NCBI GenBank assembly: GCA_000729835.1
Contig: JFHB01000059.1
Coordinates: 93,307-157,306 of the forward strand
DNA from: Atkinsonella hypoxylon
Lineage: Eukaryota; Ascomycota; Sordariomycetes; Hypocreales; Clavicipitaceae
Length of the DNA stretch: 64,000 nt
Direction: 5' to 3'
The number at the start of each line of letters is the position of its first letter. Position 1 is the first letter of the stretch. The translations under genes were made by a program, and so were the position numbers. Under the pieces are notes generated by a model, which saw nothing but the letters and a program-made list of their open reading frames with translations, made no database searches and was not told where the DNA came from. Positions 1-12,117 of this stretch are shown piece by piece.

Positions 1-212
1 AACGTGCTGGTCCAATGTTATACAAAACGCCAAGCGCCTAGGCCGTTGTTGCAACTTTTGTACGTGCGTGCTGTGCTGCCGATCCAACTTCCAACTTCAA
101 CCTTCCAACTCCCACTCCGACTCCAAGTCTGTTTTAGACTACGTTCCCCAAAAAAATGACACTTGAAATCGGTATTCTACTACAAAAGAAACGTCGTTAC
201 CGAAACTGGAAA

Positions 213-1939
213 TTACAAGGATGCATCGTCAGTCGCTGACTCGGCCCCTGAGCTGGGTCGACGTTGGGTACCAGCGCCTTCTCGAACGGCGTCAACATAA
301 CTTGGAACTGGAGGCTGAGGCTGCTGAGTTGTAGACTGCGTCCGTGGAGTAATTGTAGCTGAAGAGCTTCCCCGGCTCCGATTCATGACCTCGATCAATG
401 GAGCCTCCTCTTCGCTGTCGGTGCTGTATCGTTGGTTATCCCCAGAGTCAGAGTGAGGCGGGCTTGCGTATTCGGGAGGTGGGTTGGTGGCATCCTCCAG
501 ATGCAGATGGAAAGGATTCTCGTCGTGATACTCGTCCTGCCGATAGTTATTGCTCGGGCCGGCGCTGCCACTAGCCTCGCCACCTTCACCGTTCGGAACT
601 AGCTGGGCCAAGGAAATGTCGGTCGGACTTCGGATTGGGCCAGGGCTGGTGGGTGCTAGAGATCTAAAGTTTCCACTGCGTGTACGTCCGTGGCCGGGGT
701 TCAAACTGTTGCTTGGTCTAACGACGTAGGGGGAGCCGCTGACAGATTGGCGATGAGGCTGTCCATGGCAAGAAGTCATCCAGTCTTTCATGCCAGTCTC
801 CAAAAGAATGCTGCCCTGCTCTGAGCCGTATGGCGGCGGCGGCGCCAGACTGCCGGTGACGGGAGCCAACCCCCATTTTTTCACATTGGCTTCGATAAAA
901 ACAAAGCCAGATTGACCCAGGTTGACGTGTACAATTGCTGGACCAGTAGCACCGATTGCTGGAAAAAAGTTTTGCGATTTAAGACCGTGAACAACTTCCT
1001 CGTATCGTTTCCCATTCCGGGTGAAAAAGATAGCGCCAGTTCTGGGACGATACCCAACGCCCACAACATCACCTTGGACCAGTCGGGGGCCATATGGTGT
1101 GGAGCTAAACGGTTGATTGTAGTGTCGAGAGCCATCTGAGAAATAGGCGGCTGAATATTTGTGGTAACCTATAGTAATGAGTTAATTGCTAGATTGCTAG
1201 TGCTAATTCTATTCAGCCACCAAATATGGAGAACCAACGGTGAAAGCATTGCAGCCCCCGTGTTGCCCTTTCCACAAAAAAAAGGTAAAGAAAAAGTACA
1301 GGTAAAAACGTACCTGGTAGCCGGAACAACGGATAAGGCTTGGTGCACATTCCGATACTCAGCAGGGTAGTCTCAGGCTTCTCGTAAATCTTGGCTTCCC
1401 AGTAATATACATCATTTTGCTTGGGAACCGGCAAGTTGCTCATGACTGTGCATTCCGAATCAAAAAACTCAATCTCAGTGCGAGCTTCGACAAAACAATT
1501 GGCGACTTCCAACTCGGGTTCAAACTCCCATGCCGACACGCCCTTCTCTTGGATCGCAAGGTACTGTGATAAGGATATATCTGTAGGCAACGACTCGGGC
1601 GGGTTCGCAGTGACGAAAGCTATCCACAGTGGTCAGTCTTCACCCTGCATGGGCAAGAGTCGTCGACAGAAGAGACATACCCTTTGCTCTCAAGTATTCC
1701 GTCCGCGCCATATCGTCCATGGTCTGCAGCGCTTCAGCCTCCTCCCTCGCAAACGCTTGCTCGTCGTCATATTCGCCAGGCCGTCCCAGACGGTCCAATA
1801 TGATTCGGCCAGAGCCCGCACATCCGGAAGCCCAAAAGACAAAGACGACCAGAGCAATCAGGACGATGGAGCCAAAAGAGGACACGAGGCCAATGATGAC
1901 GCCAGTAAAGGCAGAGGAGGGCGGCTCGGTAAGTGTCAT
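213..1939 (-). CDS. ssh4: Ssh4/Ear1-like SPRY-domain membrane protein, 3 exons
   Basis: Exons 1939-1681, 1619-1314 and 1168-213 join in phase to 506 aa; introns have GTATGT/TAG and GTACGT/TAG ends. The first ATG of the open frame gives a short lumenal N-terminus, then a membrane span at about residues 15-38 (VSSFGSIVLIALVVFVFW). A conserved juxtamembrane helix (LGRPGEYDDEQAFAREEAEA) and a SPRY domain follow (about residues 120-290: VYYWEAKIYEKPETTLLSIGM, then VVGVGYRPRTGAIFFTRNG). The tail is disordered and contains PPPEY (PY-like), the type of motif used to bind Rsp5 WW domains. In yeast, Ssh4 and Ear1 are endosomal/vacuolar adaptors that recruit the Rsp5 ubiquitin ligase to cargo for multivesicular-body sorting; that role is inferred here from family membership. 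The gene looks intact. No linked partner is visible. Confidence 0.9.
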
Positions 1940-3433
1940 GATGAATGAACCAAGCGTGACCACCACCAAGCCATGTACGAGGGAGCGAGCGAGCGGGCTC
2001 AAGTCAAATGGTAGTTTGTTAGGCCGTGCAAAGACGACAAGGCGGCGAGCGCCACTGGGATTCGAAGTGGCAGCGCTCTTTTGACTTTATTTTGTTTCGT
2101 TCTTTTTTTGTTCTTTTTTTTTTAAATCGGTTGGTTGTTGCACAAGTTGGATGCGATGTGTTGAGGTTTGGAACGACAAAGGGATCACGAGACTCGGTCG
2201 ATCGTCGTCATCAGCCAACAGGAAGGTGGGCAGCAGGACCCCAATCGTCAGCGAACTAAAAGGGTGGTACAGCAGAAGGTTGTCGCAGGGCTATGTGCTG
2301 TCAACAAAGCAGTCCGAGTATCAAGAAAAAATATACGCCGAGGGAATTGTCAAAAGCAAAGCGGGAAGAAGATTCCGAAGCGACCGCCAGCGGAGAATAG
2401 GGGAAATGGAAAGTCGACGGATGATGCTGCTGAAGGATTGAGTGAGGATGATGCAAGATCAAGAGTGGGAAGTGCGGTCTAAGGCGAATCGCAGGTGGAT
2501 GACGGCTGGCGGGCTCTGGATTGGTCGGGATCTGGTTTTGCCACAGCAAGCGTGAGAGGTGGGTGGAGACCCCGGGGGGGGGGGGGGGCAGGCGCTTTGC
2601 GGCAAAACGAGGGCAGGCAGCTGCGCAGCAGATAACGCAGCTGGACGCAAAGAAGCAAAGAGGCAAAGCTGCGAATGAGTGGCAGAAAACGACGACAGAT
2701 TGCTGGGGAGGAGAAAAAAAATAATAATAAAATAAAAATAAAATGAAATAAAAGGCACCCCAGGCGGGCAGGTACTGCCTTGTGCCAATGCAAATGCGCC
2801 TCGATCCGTCGTTTCGTAAACAGAAACAAAAGGTTGATGGAGAGACAACGTTTGTTCGGTTCAGCCACGCAGACGAGGAACTACTAACTACCTAGGTAGC
2901 TACCTGCCTAGGTAGGTACTTGACAGTGGAATACAGACGCCAACTGGCCCCACGACAGCAACTGCGCGCCCGTAACAGTGCGCCAGTGCGCCAACTCCAA
3001 CTTGACTGACTCCCCTCCCTGCAGCGGCGGCTGACACAGCGCGAGACAGCGCGACACAGATCAAATCATGTTTCAACTCTCACCCTGCACCCAAACCTCA
3101 CATCCACACCCACAATCATGCGAGAGCAAAACCCAGGACATTAAGCCACCGAACCCACCATACACGACCGGCATACACGATCCTCATCGTCAGTACAATG
3201 GCTCCATCCATGTTAGCAACATCATATGCAAACTGTCGTCACGGCATCTTCACATGTATCCATCCCATGACAATGACAAACTCCAAGGCATCATCTACAA
3301 GTCGAACTAACGCAGTGTTGCTACGGACGACATGTCATCATTTTACCTAGTCTGGAATACATTCTTCCTATGCCTCGTCAATCAACCTACCCAACCACGT
3401 CATGCCTATCGAATATACGTCCCGAACAATCAT
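1940..3433. other. Intergenic: upstream of ssh4 and 3' side of the next gene
   Basis: No gene is supported. The interval holds T-rich and A-rich stretches near 2100-2130 and 2715-2750, a run of 15 G at 2574-2588, and a CCTAGGTA-type cluster at 2891-2918 (CTACCTAGGTAGCTACCTG then CCTAGGTAGGTAC), a motif that recurs in other gaps of the window. Short open frames here lack coding features. Confidence 0.6.
2574..2588. repeat. Poly-G run (15 G)
   Basis: Fifteen uninterrupted G residues lie upstream of the ssh4 gene. Such runs are prone to length error in sequencing and can form G-rich structures. No function is claimed. Confidence 0.9.
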
Positions 3434-4555
3434 CTACAACTCGTCATCGTGACCTCTCCCGCGTCTGTATCCTCCTCTCCGAGCCCTCCTCTCCTCTCTC
3501 TCGCGCTCCCTGTCGCTGCCCTGTCCCTTCACCTCAGACCTAGCATGGTGATGCGACCTGCTTCCCATGTCGCTGCCCTCCAACAAGCTCTCCGTCGCAG
3601 CACTCTGACTCGCCTCTGGTCGATCATAACTAAAGACCCGTCGCGAGGACCGACTCTGCTCTCTGAGCCGTCTTGCCTCGGCGCGAATTCGCTCCGACTC
3701 GCGCTGTGCATTTCGGTCCGCAGTAGAATACACCTTGCGAATGGCGCTACTATTCTTCGTCGCAGGCGTTGCAGGAGGCGTCGTCTGGCGATTCGACAAG
3801 AGTGCCGACGAGACCGTCGAGTCTGAAGGGTTCGTCGATCCATCCCATTGTGATCCATCAGATTCTTTATTCAAGCCACCCACGCGAGCCACCTTTTCGT
3901 GCCGGTAATTACGCAGTTCCTTCATAGCTGCCTTTTCCGCCATCTCATCTGCCACGCCGTCCTCTCCCACATGGCGCTTCGAGCTCGTCTTCTCACCGCG
4001 TCTCTTGCGACGCTCGCGATCCCGCTGCTCCTGCTTGGCGCGGCGCTTCTCTCGCGCCGCAATATCACTTGCGCCGGCCGTCACACCGCTTAGTCCTGTG
4101 CTCTCCGTGACGACGGTGGTGGTATCATCTTCGCGAACGTCCTTGTAGACGCTGCCGCCGCCAAGATTGGTAGACCGTGTGGCACCGGATAGGAGAGTTC
4201 CGTTCGGCCCTTTTCGTCGCAATACCGTAGACTTGTATTCTTCCCAGTCTCCCTTTTTGAAGTAAAAGCCACCGTTTTTGGCCCAGAAGAAAAACCAAAT
4301 TCCCGCTACAACAAAGACCACGCCTATGAGGGCGAACAGGATGAAAAAACCGACGTTGTTGATATCATGGGGATCTAGGACACCACGGTGCGGATCTGGC
4401 CTTGATTTCTCATCTCGAGCAAACAGACGTCCTGCCTCCCCGAGGGGGCCATCTATCGCGCCGCCGGCAAGGCTGTCAGGAGGAACGACATTGGTATCGC
4501 TGATCGAGGGAATGAATTCCCGGATAGAGTGCATCAGCACGAGAGCCGGAGCCAT
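3434..4555 (-). CDS. Conserved fungal single-pass membrane protein, basic cytoplasmic tail
   Basis: Single exon, 373 aa from the ATG at 4555; the open frame upstream has only a GTG, and the ATG has a good context (CAGCATGGC). One strong membrane span at about residues 68-92 (VGFFILFALIGVVFVVAGIWFFFW) is followed at once by FYFKKGDWEEYKSTVLRR and an STNLGGGSVYKDV segment, which look like the conserved core of the family. The rest is a long charged, probably helical region rich in R/K/E/D (AAREKRRAKQEQRDRERRKR and later RESERIRAEARRLREQSR) and a basic C-terminus (RRARRGGYRRGRG). I recognise the type as conserved in ascomycetes but know no function for it. It is probably type III or type I in an internal membrane. 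No enzymatic motif is seen. Confidence 0.8.
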   Translation of the reverse strand: MAPALVLMHSIREFIPSISDTNVVPPDSLAGGAIDGPLGEAGRLFARDEKSRPDPHRGVLDPHDINNVGFFILFALIGVVFVVAGIWFFFWAKNGGFYFKKGDWEEYKSTVLRRKGPNGTLLSGATRSTNLGGGSVYKDVREDDTTTVVTESTGLSGVTAGASDIAAREKRRAKQEQRDRERRKRRGEKTSSKRHVGEDGVADEMAEKAAMKELRNYRHEKVARVGGLNKESDGSQWDGSTNPSDSTVSSALLSNRQTTPPATPATKNSSAIRKVYSTADRNAQRESERIRAEARRLREQSRSSRRVFSYDRPEASQSAATESLLEGSDMGSRSHHHARSEVKGQGSDREREREERRARRGGYRRGRGHDDEL

Positions 4556-6506
4556 GCTGAAACTGTGACCCTCAGCCTCAGGAATGTGAAGCCGTCTTCT
4601 ATGATTTGCGGGAGGTGGATCTAGAAAACGCACGCCGTTGAATGCAAACCGTAACGTAACTCTTCTTTGTAGGAATATGCTGGAATGTGGCTCAAGTCAA
4701 TCCGGAGTGAATAGATAGAGTGTCGGCGAAGAAAAAAAGCACTGGTAGACCATGGATAGTAAAAGTTGGGTTGTCTGTGGTTCCTACAGAAACATGGGTG
4801 ACCAAAATTGCCGTGGCTGGGGGGTCAAGCATGAGGTTGGGCCACATCAAACGCTTTTCAACAGCGACGCAATGTCATTGAACCACGCACAATACTCCAA
4901 ACATTGACTGAAAAAAATTCTGATGGTGATGCCGATCCTCACCATGGAACCTCAACATCTGAGTCTTTGCTGATCACGCCCCTCACTGTGGAAAGGCCGT
5001 GCTTCGAGTCTTTCGGCGACGCACGGCGTAAACAAGCGACCTGGCTGGCCAGGCAACCACGCTGTATTCCGCATACAGACCCCACTTTAACTATCCTCTC
5101 TCTCTCTACTGGCCTTTGATCGTCGCGTCGACTTGTACAAAAGTAATTTTCACCCAAGCGATTTCACCGACATAAATGGGCAAGAAAAGCGCTATCGGCG
5201 ATCGAGCAATCTATTACCATGCACAAAGATTTCCTTTCAACAAGCCAGTCGTCATCCGCACTCTCTACATCACTTCCAACACGTCTCTGCAACCGCAGTC
5301 GTCAATCCGTATCAATATTAGTTATGACCTCTAGTTTTCGAGACTTGTTCACAGAAAGTCGGCCGCTCCTAATTTGCCACATCCATGACCACTTCCAACT
5401 ACCCAGCGCTCCTCGTCACCTGCGCCATGAGCTAGTTAAGTCAGAGCTTGGCAGCTCAAAGAAATGGGTATTACAGTAATTTGAAATCAAAAAGGCATAT
5501 AGCAAGTAGATGGCTTCCCAGTTGTGGCAGAAACAAACACGCACGCAACGGGTCCGTAAAAGAGTGAGAGGGTGCGAACCCCCATTGCCCATACAGTCTA
5601 TATCGCTATGGTTTGGTATTGAGGCATGATTGAAATGCATGTAAGGCCGCGCTTCTCCTTCGTTTCGTCGCCTCTTGCGTCATCGATGGCGGTATGCCTG
5701 CTGCCGCACGTAAATGCTGGAGAGATTCAACTCTAGAGGGGAGATGTTGATCATGTGAGAAACGGTGGCGACAAGTACATGCGCATGTATGGACTAAACT
5801 CTGACCCTCAAATCCAGGCCGATGACCCGTTCTATTCTAGAAGACGTCTTGGTCGTGATATTATTAAGGTCCAAGTGGCGGCCGTACACAGTTCACTCAT
5901 GCTGACCACAAATTTCTTCGCTTCGGGTCCCTTTTATATAAGGCGAGGTAATTCTGACGAAAACAGCATCAAGCACGAACTGATATGCACATGTAAAATT
6001 TCTCCACAAACTCCAGCAAAATCATTCATAACTCATCAAGGGGAAAGACACAAGACAGTTTTCCATCTGTCACGAAAACACCCCTGAGTATCAAGCTTTT
6101 CTGTCGTTCCAACAATGACCCAGTCAGAACAGTGAACAGCAGCAGTGGTGTGAGCATAAAGAGTGTGTAAAGATGTGAGCAAATCTGAACACCGACTCTG
6201 CACTTCACATCATCCCCGGTATAGAATGTTCAACCGTCATTGATGGAAACATGGAAGAATAAGATGATTAAGGACGCTTGCTTCAGGAAGAGAAAATAAG
6301 AGATGTGGTTTAAAAGAGACAAGAAAGGTAAAAGAAAAAAGAGGAGATAAGCGTATGAAGAGAATTCCCGTTTAGCAGCCCCACATCTTCGAAAATAAGC
6401 ATGAAATAAAAATTTTCACAGAGCAAAAAGAATTGGCGATTTATGTTTGAGTCATGAAAATGATGTCGTCAAAGTCGTGAGAGTATCGTGTTCGAGAAGT
6501 CTATTG
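4556..6506. other. Intergenic, about 1.95 kb
   Basis: Nothing gene-like is supported. The 4556-4900 part is the 5' region of the upstream gene on the minus strand. The 6200-6500 part is A-rich and should hold the 3' UTR of the downstream minus-strand gene. Small open frames at 5133-6087 have no domain or codon signal. Confidence 0.5.
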
Positions 6507-8363
6507 TCAAATGAACCCGCCGGGATAGTCATATGGAGCATGGCTCGGTGCGTAGCCTCTGCTCTGAGAATCAGACTGACTAGGTGCACGTGGCCGGTGA
6601 GGCAAAGCCTTACGCTCTATCCGACTGCGAGAATCCTCAAGCTGCGGATAAATCATGCTCGATTTGTCACTACCATGACGAGAGCCCCCGCCTCCGCGTG
6701 TGGTAAAAGTGATTTCTCCGCCGTCATCACATTCAATTTCCGCCCCGGGCACGCGAACACGAGCGCCTCCAGAAACTTTGATCGTTATGTCTTCACTGTT
6801 GTATGAAGTATGTGTAATGCCCGTTGCATTGCTTCGCTTGTAATCGCTGTCGTCTCGACTACCACTGCTTCGTGTGGAACGGCTGCTAGCCACGCCACCT
6901 CGTTTACCAGCTTTCCGCAATGACTCAGCTGTCAGCGGCATTTGCAAGTTGCCACTAACGGCTTCTTGGTACTTCAACGCGTCATTATACTTCTTATCAT
7001 CAAGGCTGACCCCACCGGAAGGCAGGGCACTTGAGCCATACATAGACGATCGTCGTCCCCGGGTTGAGGCCGGCACAACATCGTAGTCGTGGTGATCATA
7101 CACTGTAGAGCTACGTCGTGGTCGAGATACAATAGCTTGGTGTTCATCGAAGGATGTATTGGGTGAAATATCATGAAACAATTCCTCGTTGCCAAAAAAA
7201 TCATCGTCGTCATATCCAGGCTGGTCCATCGCAAATCCCACAGATCTTCTCTTTACAGGCGGGGGTCGAGACTGATCCTGGCGAGACGGAGGGCGTTGCT
7301 GCAACGCGAGTGGACGAAAGGGTGTAGATGGCGGAAGCGCAGACTGTGGCCGCGCGGGAATAATATCCGGTGGTGGCATTCTTCTTCGATCATCATCTGC
7401 CCGTCTTGATCGCGAGGGACGGCGAGTTACTGGACGCCTGGGAGGTGGTTCATCTAGATAGTCTTCGCCATCGTAAAAATCCAGAGCAAGTGGCGGAGGG
7501 AGCGGAGGGGGTGGCTGATAATATCCCATTGCCGAGGCAGGCCTGGTCTCGAAGCGCTGTCTCAAATGGTTTTGTGAATTTGCAGCCATAACACCATCGA
7601 AAAATCCAGGCGGATGGCCGACGGGAGAAGGCGGTGGAGGCCCTGCAAACCCATTCAGAGATACACCGGGACCTTGCCATATAGGAGGAGGAAAGGTGCC
7701 TGTAGGGAAAGGAGCAGGCCCTTGACGGGGCGGATGCCATGCCATACTGAGAGGAGGAGGCCTAGGAGGTTGTCCGGCATAGTAGCTAGCAGGTCGGGTT
7801 TGAGCTCGTGGACGATTTCCAGATATAGCCGGTTGCTGCGCACTGTAGCTCGCTGGGTTCTCAACATGTCCTCTTTTGTACGATGATTGACTTATAACGG
7901 GTTGTGTAGCGGATTGCTTCAAGGATGTTGGCCGTTGTCTTCGTAGTGGTCGAGTTTCGTCTCTAGCAGCGGCGGCGGCGGCGGCGGCGGCGGCGGCCCG
8001 TCGATCTTGTTCCTCTTCCCTCAACCTGCGGTCTCGTCGCTGACATGCACGATCTCGGGCTCTCAATTCGGGATCCCCACGTTCCATCTCGGACGGGCGT
8101 CTTGATATTGGTTTAGTTCTCTTCTCGTCCACAATGGCGTGGGAGTCGGACTCGTCAAAACTAAAGCTGGCAGACGATGGGCTCGAACTGACCAGTCGTT
8201 TTTCGGAGCGCGATTTACTAGTATTGGCCTTGGACGAACTGACGGGTGCCTCAGACGTGGCATACTTCCGGGTGCCGGGCTTGCCATTGATGGAGCTGCC
8301 AGATTCCTCCTCTGCGTCTTCGACATGAGCTACTCTGGAAAAACTTTTGGGGCGCGAAGACAT
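6507..8363 (-). CDS. Disordered Pro/Arg-rich fungal protein with conserved C-terminal motif
   Basis: Single exon, 618 aa from the ATG at 8363; the longer frame begins only with TTG. The protein is mostly disordered and basic: Ser/Arg-rich N-terminus (MSSRPKSFSRVAHVEDAEEE), a run of about 12 Ala (encoded by a GCG repeat, 7966-7998), and a Pro/Gly/Tyr-rich middle (PPRPPPLSMAWHPPRQGPAP). A more ordered C-terminal block at about residues 470-560 has a short helical part (DDKKYNDALKYQEAVSGN) and the compact motif ITIKVSGGARVRVPGAEIE followed by CDDGGEITFTT, which looks like a small beta-rich unit and is probably the conserved core. No catalytic motif is present and I do not recognise a function. 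Confidence 0.75.
   Translation of the reverse strand: MSSRPKSFSRVAHVEDAEEESGSSINGKPGTRKYATSEAPVSSSKANTSKSRSEKRLVSSSPSSASFSFDESDSHAIVDEKRTKPISRRPSEMERGDPELRARDRACQRRDRRLREEEQDRRAAAAAAAAAAARDETRPLRRQRPTSLKQSATQPVISQSSYKRGHVENPASYSAQQPAISGNRPRAQTRPASYYAGQPPRPPPLSMAWHPPRQGPAPFPTGTFPPPIWQGPGVSLNGFAGPPPPSPVGHPPGFFDGVMAANSQNHLRQRFETRPASAMGYYQPPPPLPPPLALDFYDGEDYLDEPPPRRPVTRRPSRSRRADDDRRRMPPPDIIPARPQSALPPSTPFRPLALQQRPPSRQDQSRPPPVKRRSVGFAMDQPGYDDDDFFGNEELFHDISPNTSFDEHQAIVSRPRRSSTVYDHHDYDVVPASTRGRRSSMYGSSALPSGGVSLDDKKYNDALKYQEAVSGNLQMPLTAESLRKAGKRGGVASSRSTRSSGSRDDSDYKRSNATGITHTSYNSEDITIKVSGGARVRVPGAEIECDDGGEITFTTRGGGGSRHGSDKSSMIYPQLEDSRSRIERKALPHRPRAPSQSDSQSRGYAPSHAPYDYPGGFI
7966..7998. repeat. GCG/CGC trinucleotide run coding poly-Ala
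   Basis: About ten GCG units in a row lie inside the coding region of the 6.5-8.4 kb gene and are read on the minus strand as a poly-alanine tract, so unit changes would alter length without breaking the frame. Confidence 0.85.
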
Positions 8364-9800
8364 AGTGGTGAGCTTTGCAGATGAGTTAAACACCGCGAGA
8401 CGCTTGTCCAAGCGGACTTTGACAACGTCAACTCAGCGCTCCAGCTCGCGCGAGGGATAGATGGTGCCGCGCAGGGCAGGAGAGGGTTGCGGATGGTTTT
8501 CTGCCCACTTCAGTAGTCGACTTTTTGGCGTGGTTGTCGGTTTCGGTGGGACTTGGCTATGCTTGCGGGCTCTAAACACTTTAAGGTCCAGCTGCCCTCT
8601 TAACGGGCGCGAGGGAGATCCCGCTTGTGGGGGGAAGGGATGGGTACGCAATAAAAAAACAAATCAAAGTTGGTCAGAGTTCGAAAGGCGTCACTGATTA
8701 GCTGCTGAGGCTTGAGCATGCCCCAGGCCCGGGCATAGAAGGGTCCGCAAGGACCCAGATGGTTGAGGTGACGACGAAGTTGGAACGGGCGGCGGATACC
8801 TCTGGCATCCAGTGCCCGATGATATCAATCTGTAGAGACAAAGAATTTTGTTTGTTTTGTCGGCGTCGTGCTGGCGGGTAATTGGCACCTGAGAGCAGAG
8901 GTCTCAAGGAAGGGGCGGAGAGAACTTGAAAAGTTGAAGGGAGAAGATTGATGAATTTTTTTTTTTTTTTCCCTTGGGATGGGGGGGGGTGTGTTGACTG
9001 GTGAGTGAGGACTGTCCACTGTCAGCATGGCCATGGAGAATTCGTATTTCTATGGCAAGGCTCAGCCAGGAGGAGGGTTTTTTATTATTAGGTGTTGGCA
9101 CATGCTGTCCTGCTTCTGCTGCGAGCCAGCCAATCCTATGTTCCCCGGGCTCGCCCCTAGACCAGCGTAACGCAGCGGAGACAAAGTATCAGCAGCCTGG
9201 CCGGTGACGGGACAACGTCGGATGGGCAAACTCTTGCCAGCACTTCGACGAGGTCCGTGAAAAGGAAGGGTGGAAGACGCAGCGCATAATGGAATGGGTG
9301 TGTGCTTAATATGCCCTGCAACAACGGTATTTCATCCTCCCTTCTCCACTCCAGACGATGTGGAGGTCAAATCAGAACCAGAATAGAGGGCGTGCATGCC
9401 AGCTCAGTATAGAAGCTCATCGCTGCGCACCTAAGTTTATATTGTACATCACAGAGGGTCCATCTTTCCCGTTGCCTTTTTGCTCGCGTCAATTGCAGTG
9501 GGGGGTTGACGCAGACGGTTCGACAACATGCTGTCAATGTGTCATGAAACAACTTCTTCCGCTTCTTCGACTCGTTGTAGGGCCATGTCTAGTGTCTGCC
9601 TGGACCGAAAAGTCCGGCCAACCAGAGTTTTTTCGACTCGGACCCGGCCTGAAGACAGGTATTGAAAGGGAGGAAGGAGCATGGCACCCTTGTGCCTATA
9701 GACTGTTAGGTCCGATACGTTGAATAAACGTAAATACCACATTAGATCGTCAGGTTGAAGGGGGTGCGCTAGACGACCAGAACGCAGAGACTTGCTGGGG

Positions 9801-9834
9801 TGGCTGCAGTGGCTGCAGTGGCTGCAGTGGCTGC
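9801..9834. repeat. 9-bp tandem repeat (TGGCTGCAG)
   Basis: The unit TGGCTGCAG is repeated about 3.8 times without error. It sits in non-coding DNA. Confidence 0.85.
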
Positions 9835-12082
9835 CAACGCAGCAAAAGCAGCAAAAGATGTCATGTCGGGCCTGTACGGAGTCCAAACTGAATGAATGGA
9901 AGACAGTCGAATGGGGAAGTGACCCAACGATTGCTGAGACGTGCATTGTCGGGATGTTGTCATGATGGATTTGGCAGCCTGGACCGCGAGCAGGGATGTT
10001 GCGAGTTTTGAAAACTGCCATCATGACTTTGACAAGCCAATGCAAAGCCTTTGCTTCCAGGCAAACAGTCGCCTTGTCTTATCAAAGTGCGGGTTCGGAT
10101 AATGTTGACTCATCACGGATACGCAATCTCAAGAGAGATCCGTACATGAGGTAGAACTGAGCACTTGAAGCTATCATTGATGGCTTGTCTTGGCTCAGGT
10201 CGTTGATGCCACGCAATAAAACATTGACCTCTTGCATTGGAATTTCCCAACCGCTCCTTCTGCGTCGATGGAAAGTGCGATCCATTCTTCGCATGACACG
10301 GCATCAGGAAGCTAACAGTACATAACAGTACAGGTGAGCCAGCTGGTGGCCAGAGACCCAGTGGTGCGGGTAGGTACGCAGGCTGACCGTGCCTGCCTTG
10401 TCTGCCTGCCTGCCTAGGACTTCTTCCAACGACAACCCTCTGGTATTAAGGAGAACTTCATGCTTAAGTTACCAGACGAATAATAACGGAGGCTGCCGTT
10501 CTCTTGCTGTTGCTGTCTGGGTGCTGTCTGGTTGCTGTTGATCCCGGGGATGTCCAGTCGTTCATTTGACTCACTCGTTGAGTACATGCCTACCTAAGGT
10601 ACCCGAATACAGCCCAACTGTGGATCAAGTCGATGCAAATATCTTACAATCGGTTGGTATGTCATCCATGCCCCCGTCCATTCAGTTCCTCGAGTCGAGT
10701 GGGGCGACCGCTCGTTGCATGGATTCCCTCACACTGTCGGTTCGGCTTCGCGATGGTGACAAACTACAGACGCTGTCTCGCGGCAAGTCTTGCGCCACCC
10801 CGTTGAGGCCAGTCCCGCAATAATTACTGTGGTGCGCTTTCAATCTCTCAGGGATATCCCAGCAGGCTCAAGAGTCAGAGGTGAAGCATGGTCCATTTGT
10901 CCACTGCCGTTCGCTGGTTCTGTTCTGTCTGGTCCCTTTGTCGGAAATTTGTTGGCGACAAACTGCTTCTGCCCAACCAGCTGTTGCAGCCCAGGTGGCG
11001 GGTCGGGTATCAACTTTCACCACGATCCTCCCGCATTTGGCCTTTGCTAATTATTACTTCTCGCCTTGCCGAAAACATGGGATATCAATATTCGTGTTTC
11101 CTTTGCAGCTTAGTCCCGGCTCCTGAAGAAACGCACTCTCCCACTAGCGGCCATCTTTGCCATTCAAGCTTTGATTGGGGACGGTCGGCCATAGTGCAGC
11201 CAAAATGCCAGCCCAACGCCTGCGATCGCCATGATCACCTCAAGACCAATCACAGGTGGCTCGTTATGCAAGCCTCGATTTCACATCCCTTTCCCATAGG
11301 ACCAATGTTAGTCCCCGCTCTTATCCCAGTCATACTGCCCTCTCTTCTCACGTTGAAGGGAGTGCGAAACCATCTCATGCTCTCGCGACCTGTAGGACAC
11401 ATTCGATATGCCGATCGCGTCGCTTAATGTTGACGTATTGCATTTAAAACTAATCAGCCAGCTACCGCTCAACAATGTGCGTCTCCAATGCTTGTCAGAC
11501 TTTGCAAATGCTCGCTTTTACACATCAGGATCGGATATAGCCGCCTCTGTAACCTCAATCAGTTTTACGGGGCAGCATAAAAGTAGTCATAATGGCGCCA
11601 AAATCTGTCCAGTCGCCTCCTGCTCATAGTGTAGGCTCAAATATTACAAGAGCAAAGTATATATGGATATAAGTATGAATTATTGAGCTTACTCTTTTAG
11701 GTCTGCACCATGTAATGTTCTGTGGCTTTTCGGGTGTACCAGGCCTGGGTTGCGTCCTTTCCGACAGTTGTGATCCTTGAGTAATGAACAGGCCATCCGA
11801 TGACAATGGCAATGCATCTATCGACGACTTGCTGAGAACGGTGTGTTCAAGTTTTTGTTGTCGAAGGGTTTGTGGTTCGACCTGTTCTTGTGTCGTGCCT
11901 CGGCCAACAACAGCATGTCCTGGATACAGCAGCTCTTGAAGTTGGATTATAAGCATACCATCTTGCCGAACTCAATATCTGTCGAGCAACCACAAGCACG
12001 AGAAAGAGGAAGGGGCTTCAGCAGGTTGTTTCAGCCACTCTCCGCCATTGTCAACCCTCCTATTACCTCCAGTGAAACAGGC

Positions 12083-12117
12083 AAAAAAAAAAGAAAGAAA
12101 GAAAGAAAGAAAGAAAA
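12083..12117. repeat. A-run and (AAAG)n microsatellite
   Basis: A run of ten A is followed by perfect AAAG units. It is a plain microsatellite in non-coding DNA. Confidence 0.9.

Noticed and set aside
9801..9834. Tandem repeat as a possible CRISPR or regulatory array
   Set aside because: Nine-base units without spacers in a eukaryotic genome; a simple repeat.
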